From Carnobacteriaceae bacterium zg-84 (lineage in GTDB: Bacteria > Bacillota > Bacilli > Lactobacillales > Aerococcaceae): DNA of 64,000 nucleotides. The translations under genes and the position numbers were made by a program. Each line of letters begins with the position of its first letter. Position 1 is the stretch's first letter. Below, piece after piece: positions 45,021 through 54,600 of this stretch. Under the pieces are notes generated by a model. It searched no databases, was not told the origin of the DNA, and saw only the letters and a program-made list of their open reading frames with translations. The DNA lies in NCBI GenBank assembly GCA_013874835.1, contig CP059430.1, forward strand, positions 1,754,864 through 1,818,863, read 5' to 3'.

Positions 45021-45048
45021 CTTTAGTATGTCCTCCTTTGCTGATTAA

Positions 45049-45243
45049 TTATTTTTGTAATTCTTGTTGACGCACAACTGTTTTGATACGCGCAATAGTT
45101 TTACGTACTTCTTTCAAGCGTGCTGTATTTTCTAACTGGCCAGTAGCTAGTTGGAATCGAAGATTGAATAATTCTTCTTTGAATTCTTTTTCTTTTGCAA
45201 CTAATTCAGCAGTGGACAATCCATTTAATTCATTAATTTTCAT
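45049..45243 (-). CDS. rpmC: 50S ribosomal protein L29
   Basis: 64 residues from the ATG at 45241-45243; an in-frame GTG four codons upstream lies in the GGTGG ribosome binding site. [20 protein letters not shown] and [20 protein letters not shown] are typical, ending [10 protein letters not shown]29 forms part of the tunnel exit docking site with L23. It overlaps the rplP 3' end by 11 bp, indicating translational coupling. Confidence 0.97.
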   Translation of the reverse strand: MKINELNGLSTAELVAKEKEFKEELFNLRFQLATGQLENTARLKEVRKTIARIKTVVRQQELQK

Positions 45244-45667
45244 TCGATTCACCACCCTGTTCTGTACGTTTTACAAATTTCGTTTTAACTGGTAATTTGT
45301 GAGAAGCTAAGCGGAATGCTTCACGTGCGATTTCTTCTGAAACGCCTGCAACTTCAAACATGATTTTACCACGTTTTACTGGTGCTACCCAGCCTTCAGG
45401 AGCCCCTTTACCAGAACCCATACGAACACCGATAGCTTTAGCTGTATATGATTTATGAGGGAAAATTTTAATCCATACTTTCCCACCACGTTTCATATAA
45501 CGAGTCATTGCAATACGGGCAGCTTCAATTTGGCGGTTTGTAATCCAGTGTGATTCAGTCGCTTGTAAACCAAATTCACCAAAACTTACTTCTTTACCAC
45601 CTTTAGCTTCGCCACGCATTTTTCCTCTGAATTCACGACGGAATTTAACACGTTTTGGTACTAACAT
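45233..45667 (-). CDS. rplP: 50S ribosomal protein L16
   Basis: 144 residues. [40 protein letters not shown] and [20 protein letters not shown] are diagnostic. The C-terminal tail [16 protein letters not shown] overlaps the rpmC start. L16 organises the A-site tRNA region. The gene starts 2 bp after rpsC, with GGAG inside the preceding gene. Confidence 0.98.
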   Translation of the reverse strand: MLVPKRVKFRREFRGKMRGEAKGGKEVSFGEFGLQATESHWITNRQIEAARIAMTRYMKRGGKVWIKIFPHKSYTAKAIGVRMGSGKGAPEGWVAPVKRGKIMFEVAGVSEEIAREAFRLASHKLPVKTKFVKRTEQGGESNEN

Positions 45668-45669
45668 GA

Positions 45670-46332
45670 TTAATTTTCTCCTTTCTTCACATTTTTCTTA
45701 GTTGGTAATACTTCACCACGGTAAATCCAAACTTTAACACCTAATTTACCATAAGTTGTGTCTGCTTCTTCCCATGCATAATCAATGTCTGCACGTAAAG
45801 TATGCAATGGAACAGTTCCTTCTGAATAGCTTTCGCTACGCGCAATATCCGCACCATTTAAACGACCTGATACCATTGTTTTAATCCCTTGTGCTCCAGC
45901 TTTCATTGTACGTTGAATAGCTTGTTTTTGTGCACGACGGAATGCAACACGGTTTTCTAATTGACGAGCAATTCCTTCAGCAACTAATTTTGCATCTAAG
46001 TCAGGTTTTTTAATTTCAACAATGTTGATATTAACATGCTCTTTACCTGTTAATTGTTTTAATTCTTTACGTAGGTTTTCTACCTCTGAACCGCCTTTAC
46101 CGATTACTAATCCTGGTTTAGCAGTGTGGATAGATACTGTTACGACGTTATTTGCTTTACGTTCTGTTTCAATTCTAGAAATCGCAGCATCTTTTAATTT
46201 TCCAAAAACATACTTACGAATTCTTAAATCTTCATGTAAGAACTCTGCGTAATCTTTTTCTGCGTACCATTTTGCATCCCAGTCACGAATGATACCGACA
46301 CGCATACCTATTGGATGTACTTTTTGACCCAC
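45670..46332 (-). CDS. rpsC: 30S ribosomal protein S3
   Basis: 220 residues. N-terminal [22 protein letters not shown] domain with [20 protein letters not shown], and the C-terminal domain with [20 protein letters not shown] and [21 protein letters not shown]3 lines the mRNA entry channel. It starts 3 bp after rplV. GGAGG precedes the ATG. Confidence 0.98.
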   Translation of the reverse strand: MGQKVHPIGMRVGIIRDWDAKWYAEKDYAEFLHEDLRIRKYVFGKLKDAAISRIETERKANNVVTVSIHTAKPGLVIGKGGSEVENLRKELKQLTGKEHVNINIVEIKKPDLDAKLVAEGIARQLENRVAFRRAQKQAIQRTMKAGAQGIKTMVSGRLNGADIARSESYSEGTVPLHTLRADIDYAWEEADTTYGKLGVKVWIYRGEVLPTKKNVKKGEN

Positions 46333-46335
46333 AGA

Positions 46336-46689
46336 CTATCCCTCCTTCTTCTCAGTTACCACGATTGTAATGTGGCTTGTACGTTTCATAATTGGAGAAG
46401 CAGATCCTTTTGCACGTGGACGGAAACGTTTCATTGTTGGTCCTTCGTTAACAAAAGCTTCACTTACTACCAAGTTTTCAATATCTAAATCATAATTGTG
46501 TTCTGCGTTTGCAATTGCTGACATCAATACTTTTTCAACAATAGGAGATGCAGAACGTGGTGTGAATTTCAAAATTGAAATTGCTTCACCGATTTTTTTA
46601 CCTCTAATAAGATCTACTACTAAACGAACCTTACGAGGCGCAATGCGAACAGTTTTTGCAACTGCTTTAGCAGATGTAATTTCTGACAT
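46336..46689 (-). CDS. rplV: 50S ribosomal protein L22
   Basis: 117 residues. [40 protein letters not shown], and the extended tunnel loop [20 protein letters not shown] followed by [15 protein letters not shown]. The loop reaches the exit tunnel and is where macrolide-resistance changes occur in other species; it looks unaltered here. 18 bp after rpsS. Confidence 0.98.
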   Translation of the reverse strand: MSEITSAKAVAKTVRIAPRKVRLVVDLIRGKKIGEAISILKFTPRSASPIVEKVLMSAIANAEHNYDLDIENLVVSEAFVNEGPTMKRFRPRAKGSASPIMKRTSHITIVVTEKKEG

Positions 46690-46707
46690 ACTATTTTACC
46701 TCCTTGA

Positions 46708-46989
46708 TTAACGTTTTTTAGTTTTTTTGTCATCGGCAGCATGACCACGATACGTTCTTGTTGGTGCAAATTCACCTAATTTGTGTCCTACCATATCTTC
46801 TTGAACATAAACAGGAACATGTTTTCTTCCATCGTAAACCGCAATTGTTTGTCCAACAAAGTTAGGGAAGATTGTAGAACGGCGTGACCAAGTTTTTACA
46901 ACTTGTTTTTTATCACTTGCTGCTGCAGCTTCAACTTTTTTCATTAAATGGGCATCGACGAATGGCCCTTTTTTAAGACTACGACCCAC
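46708..46989 (-). CDS. rpsS: 30S ribosomal protein S19
   Basis: 93 residues. [40 protein letters not shown] and [20 protein letters not shown] are standard, with a basic end DDKKTKKR. S19 pairs with S13 in the 30S head. Located 45 bp after rplB. The ATG is preceded by GGGAGG. Confidence 0.98.
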   Translation of the reverse strand: MGRSLKKGPFVDAHLMKKVEAAAASDKKQVVKTWSRRSTIFPNFVGQTIAVYDGRKHVPVYVQEDMVGHKLGEFAPTRTYRGHAADDKKTKKR

Positions 46990-47034
46990 AGCGAAGCCTC
47001 CCTTCTGTTTTCATTTATTCTTGAGTTTTATTTC

Positions 47035-47865
47035 TTATTTTTTACGTCCGCGAACAATTAATTTATTGCTACGAGCTTTTTTCTTACGAGTTTTCAATCC
47101 AAGAGCTGGTTTACCCCATGGAGTCATTGGTGATTTACGTCCGATAGGAGCACGACCCTCACCACCACCGTGTGGGTGATCATTAGGGTTCATTACAGAA
47201 CCACGTACTGTTGGGCGTTTGCCTAACCAACGTGAACGTCCTGCTTTACCAATGTTTACAAGTTCATGTTGTTCGTTACCTACTGTACCTACTGTTGCAC
47301 GGCAAGTTGATAAAATCATACGTACTTCACCAGAGTTCAAACGTACTAATGTATATTTACCTTCTTGACCTAATACTTGAGCGCTAGTTCCAGCTGAACG
47401 AATTAATTGTCCACCTTTACCAGGTTTTGTTTCAATATTATGGATCACAGTACCTACTGGGATATGAGATAATGGTAATGCATTACCTACTTTAATATCT
47501 GCATTTACACCAGATTCTACTTTTTGACCTACTTCAATTCCTTTTGGAGCAATGATGTATGCTTTCACACCATCTGCGTATTGAATTAACGCAATGTTTG
47601 CTGAACGGTTTGGATCATACTCAACAGCTTTAACAGTTGCTGGCATGTTGTCTTTAACACGTTTGAAATCAATCACACGGTAAGCACGTTTGTGACCACC
47701 ACCGTGGTGACGAACTGTAATTTTACCTTGGTTGTTACGTCCGGCAGTTTTTTTAATTGACTCTAACAATGATTTTTCAGGTGTTGATTTTGTGATTTCA
47801 GCAAAATCATAACCTGTCATGTTACGACGTCCGTTTGATGTCGGATTATATTTTTTCAACGCCAC
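47035..47865 (-). CDS. rplB: 50S ribosomal protein L2
   Basis: 276 residues. [20 protein letters not shown] at the start; [20 protein letters not shown] in the OB domain; [20 protein letters not shown]; and the peptidyl-transferase-proximal [20 protein letters not shown] with the conserved histidine (H in HPHGGG). It ends [12 protein letters not shown]2 is needed for subunit association. 39 bp after rplW. AGGAGG precedes the ATG. Confidence 0.98.
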   Translation of the reverse strand: MALKKYNPTSNGRRNMTGYDFAEITKSTPEKSLLESIKKTAGRNNQGKITVRHHGGGHKRAYRVIDFKRVKDNMPATVKAVEYDPNRSANIALIQYADGVKAYIIAPKGIEVGQKVESGVNADIKVGNALPLSHIPVGTVIHNIETKPGKGGQLIRSAGTSAQVLGQEGKYTLVRLNSGEVRMILSTCRATVGTVGNEQHELVNIGKAGRSRWLGKRPTVRGSVMNPNDHPHGGGEGRAPIGRKSPMTPWGKPALGLKTRKKKARSNKLIVRGRKK

Positions 47866-47904
47866 GTTATTTACCTCCTAAATTTTTCTTATATCTTGTG
47901 AATA

Positions 47905-48195
47905 TTAGTCGTTACTTTCAAAAATTTCAATGTCTTTTGAAGATTCTGTTAATGTTACGATTGCTTTACGACGTTTTTTAGTGTATCCAGCATATTTACC
48001 TACGCGTTTGAATTTACCACGTACGTTCATAATGTTAACACTTTTCACTTCTACACCGAAGACTTCTTCGATTGCTTGTCTTACTAATGTTTTATTAGCA
48101 CGTACATCTACTTCAAAAGTATATTTTTTCTCATCCATTGCTAGTACAGATGCTTCTGTAATAATTGGACGTTTGATTACATCACGAGCATTCAT
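47905..48195 (-). CDS. rplW: 50S ribosomal protein L23
   Basis: 96 residues. [40 protein letters not shown] and [20 protein letters not shown] match L23; the end [12 protein letters not shown] is acidic. L23 is the docking site for trigger factor and SRP at the tunnel exit. The start overlaps the rplD stop by one base (TAATG). Confidence 0.98.
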   Translation of the reverse strand: MNARDVIKRPIITEASVLAMDEKKYTFEVDVRANKTLVRQAIEEVFGVEVKSVNIMNVRGKFKRVGKYAGYTKKRRKAIVTLTESSKDIEIFESND

Positions 48196-48818
48196 TATTT
48201 AAGAGCCTCCTCTACTGTTGAAAGAGCACTTTGAGTGAATAATACTTTTGTGTTTGAGAATACATCTAGTACACTTACGTTGTCTTCTGCTACAACTGTA
48301 ACATTTGGTAAGTTACGAGCTGATAATGCCGCAAAGTCATTACCGTTTTCTACAACAACTAATACTTTTGATGTCACATCTAAGTTTTTCAATACTTGTG
48401 CAAATTCTTGTGTTTTTGGTGCACTAAAGTTTAATGCGTCTACTACTACTAAGTTACCTTCAGCCACTTTGGATGAAAGAACTGATTTGATAGCTAAACG
48501 ACGAACTTTTTTGTTTAATTTATAGCTATATGAACGTGGTGTTGGACCAAAGACTGTTCCACCGCCTACCCATTGTGGTGAACGAGTTGAACCTTGTCTT
48601 GCACGACCAGTTCCTTTTTGACGCCATGGTTTACGACCACCGCCACGTACAGCACTACGGTTTTTTGTAGCGTGTGTACCTTGTCTTAATGAAGCACGTT
48701 GCATAATGATTGCATCGAACACAACATTCTCATTTGGTTCTACGCCGAATACTGCATCGTTTAATTCGATTTCGCCGACAGTTGAACCATCTTGTTTAAA
48801 TAAAGTTACCTTTGCCAT
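48195..48818 (-). CDS. rplD: 50S ribosomal protein L4
   Basis: 207 residues. [40 protein letters not shown] and [20 protein letters not shown] form the conserved start and the extended tunnel loop; [18 protein letters not shown] is in the globular domain. In gammaproteobacteria L4 represses the S10 operon by binding its leader; whether L4 acts on the leader seen here is untested. GGAGG precedes the ATG. Confidence 0.98.
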   Translation of the reverse strand: MAKVTLFKQDGSTVGEIELNDAVFGVEPNENVVFDAIIMQRASLRQGTHATKNRSAVRGGGRKPWRQKGTGRARQGSTRSPQWVGGGTVFGPTPRSYSYKLNKKVRRLAIKSVLSSKVAEGNLVVVDALNFSAPKTQEFAQVLKNLDVTSKVLVVVENGNDFAALSARNLPNVTVVAEDNVSVLDVFSNTKVLFTQSALSTVEEALK

Positions 48819-48841
48819 TTAATCGTTTCCTCCTTCCCAGC

Positions 48842-49480
48842 TTACTTATTTCCTGCTTTGCGAGCAGTACGAATTTCTACTAATGATTTTTTAGATCCAG
48901 GTACATTACCTTTGATTAAAATTACATTGTTTTCTAAATCAACTTTTACAACTTCTAAGTTTTGAATTGTGATACGATTTCCACCTGTTTGACCTGGTAA
49001 GTTTTTACCTTTAAATACGCGTGATGGGAAAGAAGCTCCACCCATTGACCCAGGACGACGGTGGTAACGAGAACCGTGAGCCATTGGTCCACGACTTTGT
49101 CCATGACGTTTGATAACACCTTGGAATCCTTTTCCTTTAGATGTTCCTGTTACATCAACAATGTCTCCTGCTTGGAAAACATCAACTTTTACTTCTTGTC
49201 CTAATTCATATTCTCCTAGCTCAACATTGTTAAATTCACGAATGAAGCGCTTAGGAGTAGCGTTTGCTTTAGCTACATGACCTTTTTCAGGTTTGTTTGT
49301 CAATACTTCACGTTTGTCTTGGTAACCTAATTGAACAGCTTCGTAACCATCGTTTTCGATTGTTTTTAATTGTAAAACGACGTTTGGAGTTGCTTCAACA
49401 ACTGTTACTGGTACTAATTCACCACTTTCAGTGAAGAATTGAGTCATCCCTACTTTTCTTCCTAAGATTCCTTTGGCCAT
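48842..49480 (-). CDS. rplC: 50S ribosomal protein L3
   Basis: 212 residues. [60 protein letters not shown] and [20 protein letters not shown] are the conserved blocks, including the loop that reaches the peptidyl transferase centre. L3 initiates 50S assembly. 23 bp after rpsJ. AGGAGG precedes the ATG. Confidence 0.98.
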   Translation of the reverse strand: MAKGILGRKVGMTQFFTESGELVPVTVVEATPNVVLQLKTIENDGYEAVQLGYQDKREVLTNKPEKGHVAKANATPKRFIREFNNVELGEYELGQEVKVDVFQAGDIVDVTGTSKGKGFQGVIKRHGQSRGPMAHGSRYHRRPGSMGGASFPSRVFKGKNLPGQTGGNRITIQNLEVVKVDLENNVILIKGNVPGSKKSLVEIRTARKAGNK

Positions 49481-49503
49481 GGTACACCTCCTGATAATTT
49501 ATT

Positions 49504-49812
49504 TTATAATTTAATTTCGATATCAACGCCACTTGGTAATTCAAGTTTTGTTAAGGCATCGATTGTTTTTTGCGTTGGGTTCACAATGTCAATTAAACGT
49601 TTGTGAGTACGCATTTCGAACTGTTCACGAGAATCTTTATATTTGTGAGTCGCACGAATCACTGTATATACTGTTCTTTCTGTTGGTAATGGGATAGGAC
49701 CCGCTACACTAGCGCCAGTTCTTTTCGCTGTTTCTACGATTTTTTCCGCTGATTGATCTAAAGCACGATGTTCATAAGCTTTTAAACGGATACGAATTTT
49801 TTGTTTTGCCAT
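49504..49812 (-). CDS. rpsJ: 30S ribosomal protein S10
   Basis: 102 residues from the ATG at 49810-49812, with a strong AAGGAGG six to seven bases upstream; an upstream in-frame ATG lies in the structured leader and is not used. [40 protein letters not shown] and [20 protein letters not shown] are standard. S10 (NusE) also takes part in antitermination complexes. First gene of a 29-gene cluster. Confidence 0.98.
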   Translation of the reverse strand: MAKQKIRIRLKAYEHRALDQSAEKIVETAKRTGASVAGPIPLPTERTVYTVIRATHKYKDSREQFEMRTHKRLIDIVNPTQKTIDALTKLELPSGVDIEIKL

Positions 49813-49994
49813 TTTTTTACCTCCTTCGTCAAATGTTTGCATAAGACTAGCTCCACGAAAATTTCCGTCACACCTGACTAGGCAAAGCGTCCGGGTGTGT
49901 CGCAACCTCTCGCATCATCACTAACCCTCTTTTTTCAAGAGGGGGTCACTGTTTCTGGGCATGAATCGCCTATAAACACAATGACACTTCCAGT
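49813..49994 (-). promoter_or_regulatory. Structured 5' leader of the S10 operon
   Basis: About 180 nt lie between the promoter and rpsJ. On the minus-strand RNA a hairpin CCCTCTT-type (49925-49931 with 49937-49943) is followed by a long imperfect hairpin CGACACACC...GGTGTGACG (49866-49902) with an apical GAC/GTC. I recall similar GCGAGAGGTTGCGACACACC text before rpsJ in other Lactobacillales, but cannot verify that here. A role in ribosomal-protein autoregulation is an inference. Confidence 0.6.
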
Positions 49995-50023
49995 ATTATA
50001 CAAAAAAAAGCCGATTAAATCAA
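49995..50023 (-). promoter_or_regulatory. Promoter of the S10-spc-alpha cluster
   Basis: On the minus strand TTGATT (50018-50023) and TATAAT (49995-50000) are 17 bp apart, a strong sigma-A promoter that probably serves the whole rpsJ-rplQ cluster. Confidence 0.88.
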
Positions 50024-50176
50024 GCTTTTTTCGGAAATTTTTTTTACAATTTCATAACATTTTTTACATATTTTTGTGAAGCGTTACCATAAACATTATC
50101 GCCAAAATCAAAACTATTCCTTATAAACAAACATTACTTCAAAAATCAATTTCTATTCAAATAATTGATAATACTC

Positions 50177-50218
50177 AAAAAAGCTCGATATAACTCATTA
50201 AACCAATTTATATCAAGC
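50177..50218 (-). terminator. Probable terminator after the chromate transporter genes
   Basis: An 11-bp stem (50183-50193 with 50208-50218; one G-U pair on the minus strand) followed on the minus strand by six T residues. It isolates the S10 promoter from upstream transcription. Confidence 0.7.
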
Positions 50219-50489
50219 CTTTTCGCAATTCTCTAAAAAACTACAGTGCAAACAGAATCCAACAGTTCCTTTTACATTTTAATAGTTACGAATTTTTTAT
50301 CAACACTTACATTTTTTGATAAGCTGCACAAAAATTACTAATTGACATTTACTACTTTTCTAAAATTCCTTTTCTCTTTTTATGATTTTTACGTTCTTGA
50401 GTAAGTGCTTTTAACACTTTAGCCTTTCTTATCCGCTCTCGCATATTTATCGGTATAGTTTAAATCTATATCCCCTCCGATTATAAAAC
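50219..50489. other. Gene-free AT-rich stretch between the chromate genes and terminator
   Basis: Together with the neighbouring terminator and promoter, about 490 bp (50001-50489) carry no convincing gene. A 30-codon basic minus-strand frame (50352-50444) lacks a nearby ribosome binding site. Confidence 0.55.
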
Positions 50490-51026
50490 TTACGACATCA
50501 GATACATCAAACACATATTAAGAATACCTGCACCAAAAATAATAAGAAGGGTATTCACTTTTTTCATTCTGACAATAATAAAACATATTATCAATAGTAG
50601 AAATTGGTAGATCATACGTTCATTATTTGTCAACATCATTACTAAACTATATGCTACCGAAACAATCAGTGCTACAACAACCGGTCGAATTGCTTTCATG
50701 ACTAATTGTACGCCATTTAAATTCTTATACTTGTAGTAAATCATTGAAAAGAGTAATACAATACATAACGATGGTAATACATTCCCAACCGTTGCAACAA
50801 CTGCACCTATCGGTCCTCCTACTTTCATGCCAACAAAACTCGCTGAATTGATAGCTAAAGGCCCAGGCGTCATTTGAGAAATCGTTAATAAATCTGCATA
50901 CGTATTTGTATCTAACCAACCTTTTTCTTGGACAATAATGCTTTGTATATATGGTAGAGAGGCGTAACCACCTCCGATACTCAACACCCCAATTTTCATG
51001 AATGTAACTAATAAATCAAGCAACAT
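50490..51026 (-). CDS. Chromate transporter family protein (half-size, second subunit)
   Basis: 178 residues from the ATG at 51024-51026; a TTG eight codons upstream is less likely. Single CHR domain: TFMKIGVLSIGGGYASLPYI, LLTISQMTPGPLAINSASFV and GPIGAVVATVGNVLPSLCIV match the CHR N-terminal motifs (GGG..LP, Q..PGP). Five to six helices. Its start overlaps the upstream CHR gene by 11 bp; short CHR pairs are thought to work as heterodimers. Despite the name, the physiological substrate in lactobacilli-like bacteria is not established. Confidence 0.9.
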   Translation of the reverse strand: MLLDLLVTFMKIGVLSIGGGYASLPYIQSIIVQEKGWLDTNTYADLLTISQMTPGPLAINSASFVGMKVGGPIGAVVATVGNVLPSLCIVLLFSMIYYKYKNLNGVQLVMKAIRPVVVALIVSVAYSLVMMLTNNERMIYQFLLLIICFIIVRMKKVNTLLIIFGAGILNMCLMYLMS

Positions 51027-51573
51027 CTTTATGTACCCACTTTCTTTCAATGATAGCTAAAACAAGCCCAACAATCGTCATTATCATAATGACCATTAAA
51101 ATATGAACATGGAAAATCATTGTAAGCAAAAGTGCACCAAAAAACACAATCCAACTTACTATACTTTTTTGTTTATGAATACCAACAAGTAAATCAACCA
51201 CAACATCTAAGATCACAGCACATACTCCCACTTGCATACCTTGAAGTAAACTTGCTACAACTGGATTTGTTTTTACAACATCATACAATACATACATACC
51301 CATTAAAATAACCATTGGTGGTAAAGCAGTCGCTAACATTGTGACAACTGCCCCAATAACACCTGCCATTCGATACCCAATCGCAACCGAAGCATTAACA
51401 GCAATTGCTCCTGGTGCGGTCTGTGCCAAAGCAATCAAATCTAGCATTTCATCTTCATCAATCCACTCTAATTTATCGACGAATGTCGTTTTCATCAATG
51501 GTACAATGACATAACCTCCACCAAATGTAAAGGCACTTATCATAAACGTTCTTTTAAATAATTGCCAAAGCAT
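51016..51573 (-). CDS. Chromate transporter family protein (half-size, first subunit)
   Basis: 185 residues from the ATG at 51571-51573, preceded by AAAGG; a GTG 30 bp upstream lies within the polC terminator hairpin and is rejected. Single CHR domain: RTFMISAFTFGGGYVIVPLM, LIALAQTAPGAIAVNASVAI and GYRMAGVIGAVVTMLATALP. The motif AQTAPGA replaces SQMTPGP of its partner, as is usual in antiparallel CHR pairs. It probably forms a two-gene unit with the overlapping downstream gene, opposite in membrane topology. Confidence 0.9.
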   Translation of the reverse strand: MLWQLFKRTFMISAFTFGGGYVIVPLMKTTFVDKLEWIDEDEMLDLIALAQTAPGAIAVNASVAIGYRMAGVIGAVVTMLATALPPMVILMGMYVLYDVVKTNPVVASLLQGMQVGVCAVILDVVVDLLVGIHKQKSIVSWIVFFGALLLTMIFHVHILMVIMIMTIVGLVLAIIERKWVHKDVA

Positions 51574-51595
51574 CTTTTTTCCTTTCTTAACAGAA

Positions 51596-51625
51596 GTAGA
51601 CACTCTATGATTAGAATGTCTACTT
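51596..51625 (-). terminator. Probable terminator after polC
   Basis: AGTAGACA-YTCTA forms an imperfect stem with TAGA-TGTCTAC around a short loop, just after the polC stop. The minus-strand tail TTCTGTT is only moderately T-rich. Confidence 0.5.
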
Positions 51626-51629
51626 ATTT

Positions 51630-54600
51630 TTAAAAATCAAATAATGATAATTGATTGGAATCTGGTAAATGTGTCAAAACACCATTATCGTTAAAATAAT
51701 CCATAATCGTCTTACTTACTTTACCACGTTTTGCCAAATCTTCTTTCGATAAGAACGACGCTTCTTCTCGTGCTTGCATAATTTGCTGAGCAACGTTATC
51801 TCCCAAACTTGGTACAGCTCTAAACGGCGCTAATAAACTATTTCCTTCGATAATAAAATGACGTGCATGAGATTTTTCAATATCTACCATTTTAAATGTA
51901 AAGCCTCTTTCTAACATTTCATTAGCTAATTCTAAAACAGTCAACAAGTTTTTCTCTTTAACAGTAGCGTCTAATCCTTTATCATTGATTTCTTTCATAC
52001 GTTTTTTAACCATTTCTTTTCCTTGCACCATACTCACCAAATCAAAATCATTAGCACGCACAGAAAAATAAGCACAATAGTACAATAACGGTTCATGCAC
52101 CTTGTAATAAGCAACTCTTAAAGCCATTAACACATATGCAGCCGCATGGGCTTTTGGGAACATGTACTTAATTTTCAAGCACGATTGAATATACCATTCA
52201 GGAACATTATTTTCTCGCATAATCGCTTGCCATTCATCAGGTATCCCTTTTCCTTTACGCACGCTTTCCATAATTTTAAACGCAACACCATCTTCCAAGC
52301 CTGCATGAATTAAATAAACCATGATGTCATCACGACAACCGATAACTTTCGATAATGGGGCAACACCTTGTTTAATCAATTCCTCAGCATTCCCTAAATA
52401 AACATCTGTTCCATGTGATAGACCAGAAATTTGTAATAGCTCTGCAAAAGTTGTCGGTTTTGTCGCTTCTAACATACCTCGTACAAATTTTGTCCCAAAT
52501 TCAGGAATCCCCAGTGTTCCCGTTTTACTATCAATTTGTTCAGGTGTCACACCTAGTACTTCTGTCCCTTGGAAAATTTTCATCACATCTTTATCCGTTG
52601 GTGGAATTGTTTTTGGGTCACGTCCAGATAAATCTTGTAACATACGAATGACTGTTGGATCATCGTGTCCAAGTATATCTAATTTTAACACATTATCATG
52701 AATGGAATGGAAATCAAAATGTGTTGTTTTCCATTCTGCATCTTGTGCATCTGCTGGATATTGTACAGGTGTAAAATCATAAACGTCCATATAATCTGGA
52801 ATAACAATAATCCCACCTGGATGCTGACCAGTCGTTCTTTTCACACCAGTAGCCCCTAGGGATAAACGGTCTACTTCTGCAGCACGATAGTGTAAATTTT
52901 TATCTCGTTCATAGGCTCTTACGTAACCATATGCCGTTTTATCAGCAACCGTACCAATGGTCCCTGCACGATATACATAATCTTCACCGAACAATTCTTT
53001 TGTATAAGCGTGGGCACGTGCTTGATAATCTCCTGAGAAATTCAAATCTATATCAGGTACTTTATCCCCATAAAATCCTAAGAATGTTTCAAACGGAATA
53101 TCTTGTCCATCTTTATCTAATATTGTTTGGCAATGCGGACAAGCTTTTTCAGGCAAATCGTATCCCGAACCATATTGCCCTTCATCAAAAAACTCAGAGT
53201 ATTGACAATTTGGACAACGATAGTGCGGAGCAAGCGGATTAACTTCTGTAATACCTGTCATAGTCGCTACAAAACTGGAGCCAACAGAACCACGGGAACC
53301 AACTAAATAGCCGTCCGACACACTTTTATGTACTAATTTTTGTGAAATTAAATAAATAACAGAAAACCCATTTCCGATAATACTTTTCAATTCTTTCTCT
53401 AAACGTTTTTCAACAATTTCAGGTAAATTTTCTCCATATAAACGTCGAGCCTCTTTATAACTTAAATCCGTAATTTCTTGCTCGGCACCTTCAATTTTCG
53501 GTGTATACAAGTCTTTTTTCACAGGTGTAATTTTTTCAATACTATCTGCTATTTTTTGAGGATTTCTCCATACGATATTATCCACATCTTCTTTAGGTAA
53601 AAAGTCAAAACAACGAATCATATCGTCCGTTGTTCTAAAATGAACTTCTGGAAAATGGAGTTGTCGATTCACATTTGCTTTCATAGTTGAAATCAAAATT
53701 TCACGATAAATATGATCTTCTTTATTTAAGTAATGCACATTTCCTGTCGCTACAACAGGTTTGTTTAAATCTTTACCCATTTGGACGATTTGTGAAATGA
53801 TATCCTCTAAGTCTTTTTCTGTATGAACTAGCTCTTCTGCAATTAGTGTTGAATAAACTTGTTTAGGCATCACTTCTAAGTAGTCATAAAATTTTGCTTT
53901 TTCAAGTGCTTCATCGTATCCTTTTTGCATAATTGCTTCAAAAACTTCTCCATTACTACATGCAGAACCAAGTAATAAATGCGTTCGGTGCTTTTGTAAT
54001 AACGAACGTGGAATACGTGGTACACGATAGAAATAATGGACATTACTTTCTGAAACAAGTTTAAATAAATCTTTTAATCCGTCTTCATTTTTCGCCAATA
54101 TTGTCACATGAAATGGGCGAGAGCGTTTATAGCCATCTTTTACACCTAAATCATTATTCAATTCATCGTGATAAGAGATACCGTGTTGTTCAAATGCTTC
54201 TTTTAAGAAAATAAAGCATAAATACCCTGTCGTTTCAGAGTCATATACCGCACGGTGATGCTGTTCTAAAGCCACACCATAACGTTTAGCTAATGTATTC
54301 AAGCGATGTGATTTTAATTCAGGATGCAATGCACGTGATAACTCTAGTGTATCAATAACTGGATTAGTAGCTTCATCAATCCCCACTTTTTTATACCCTG
54401 TATTCAAAAAGCCCATATCAAATGATGCGTTATGTGCCACTAAAATTGTTCCTTGAGAAAATGCTTTAAACTCTTGTAAAACCTCTTTTTCAGATCGCCC
54501 ATCTTTTTGCACCATTTCATCGGTGATACCCGTTAGCGAAATCGTTGTCGCCGACAATGGATGTCCTGGATTGATAAACGCTTCGAAAGTATCAATAACA

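Noticed and set aside
49813-49905. N-terminal extension of rpsJ to an upstream in-frame ATG
   Set aside because: The extra 31 codons cover the structured leader; the ATG at 49812 has an ideal AAGGAGG and gives standard S10 length.
50352-50444. 30-codon basic minus-strand frame (MRERIRKAKVLK...)
   Set aside because: The only purine-rich site (GGAGGGG) is about 27 bases upstream of the ATG, too far; no family recognised.
51574-51603. GTG start for the first chromate transporter gene
   Set aside because: It lies in the terminator hairpin after polC; the ATG at 51573 has its own ribosome binding site.
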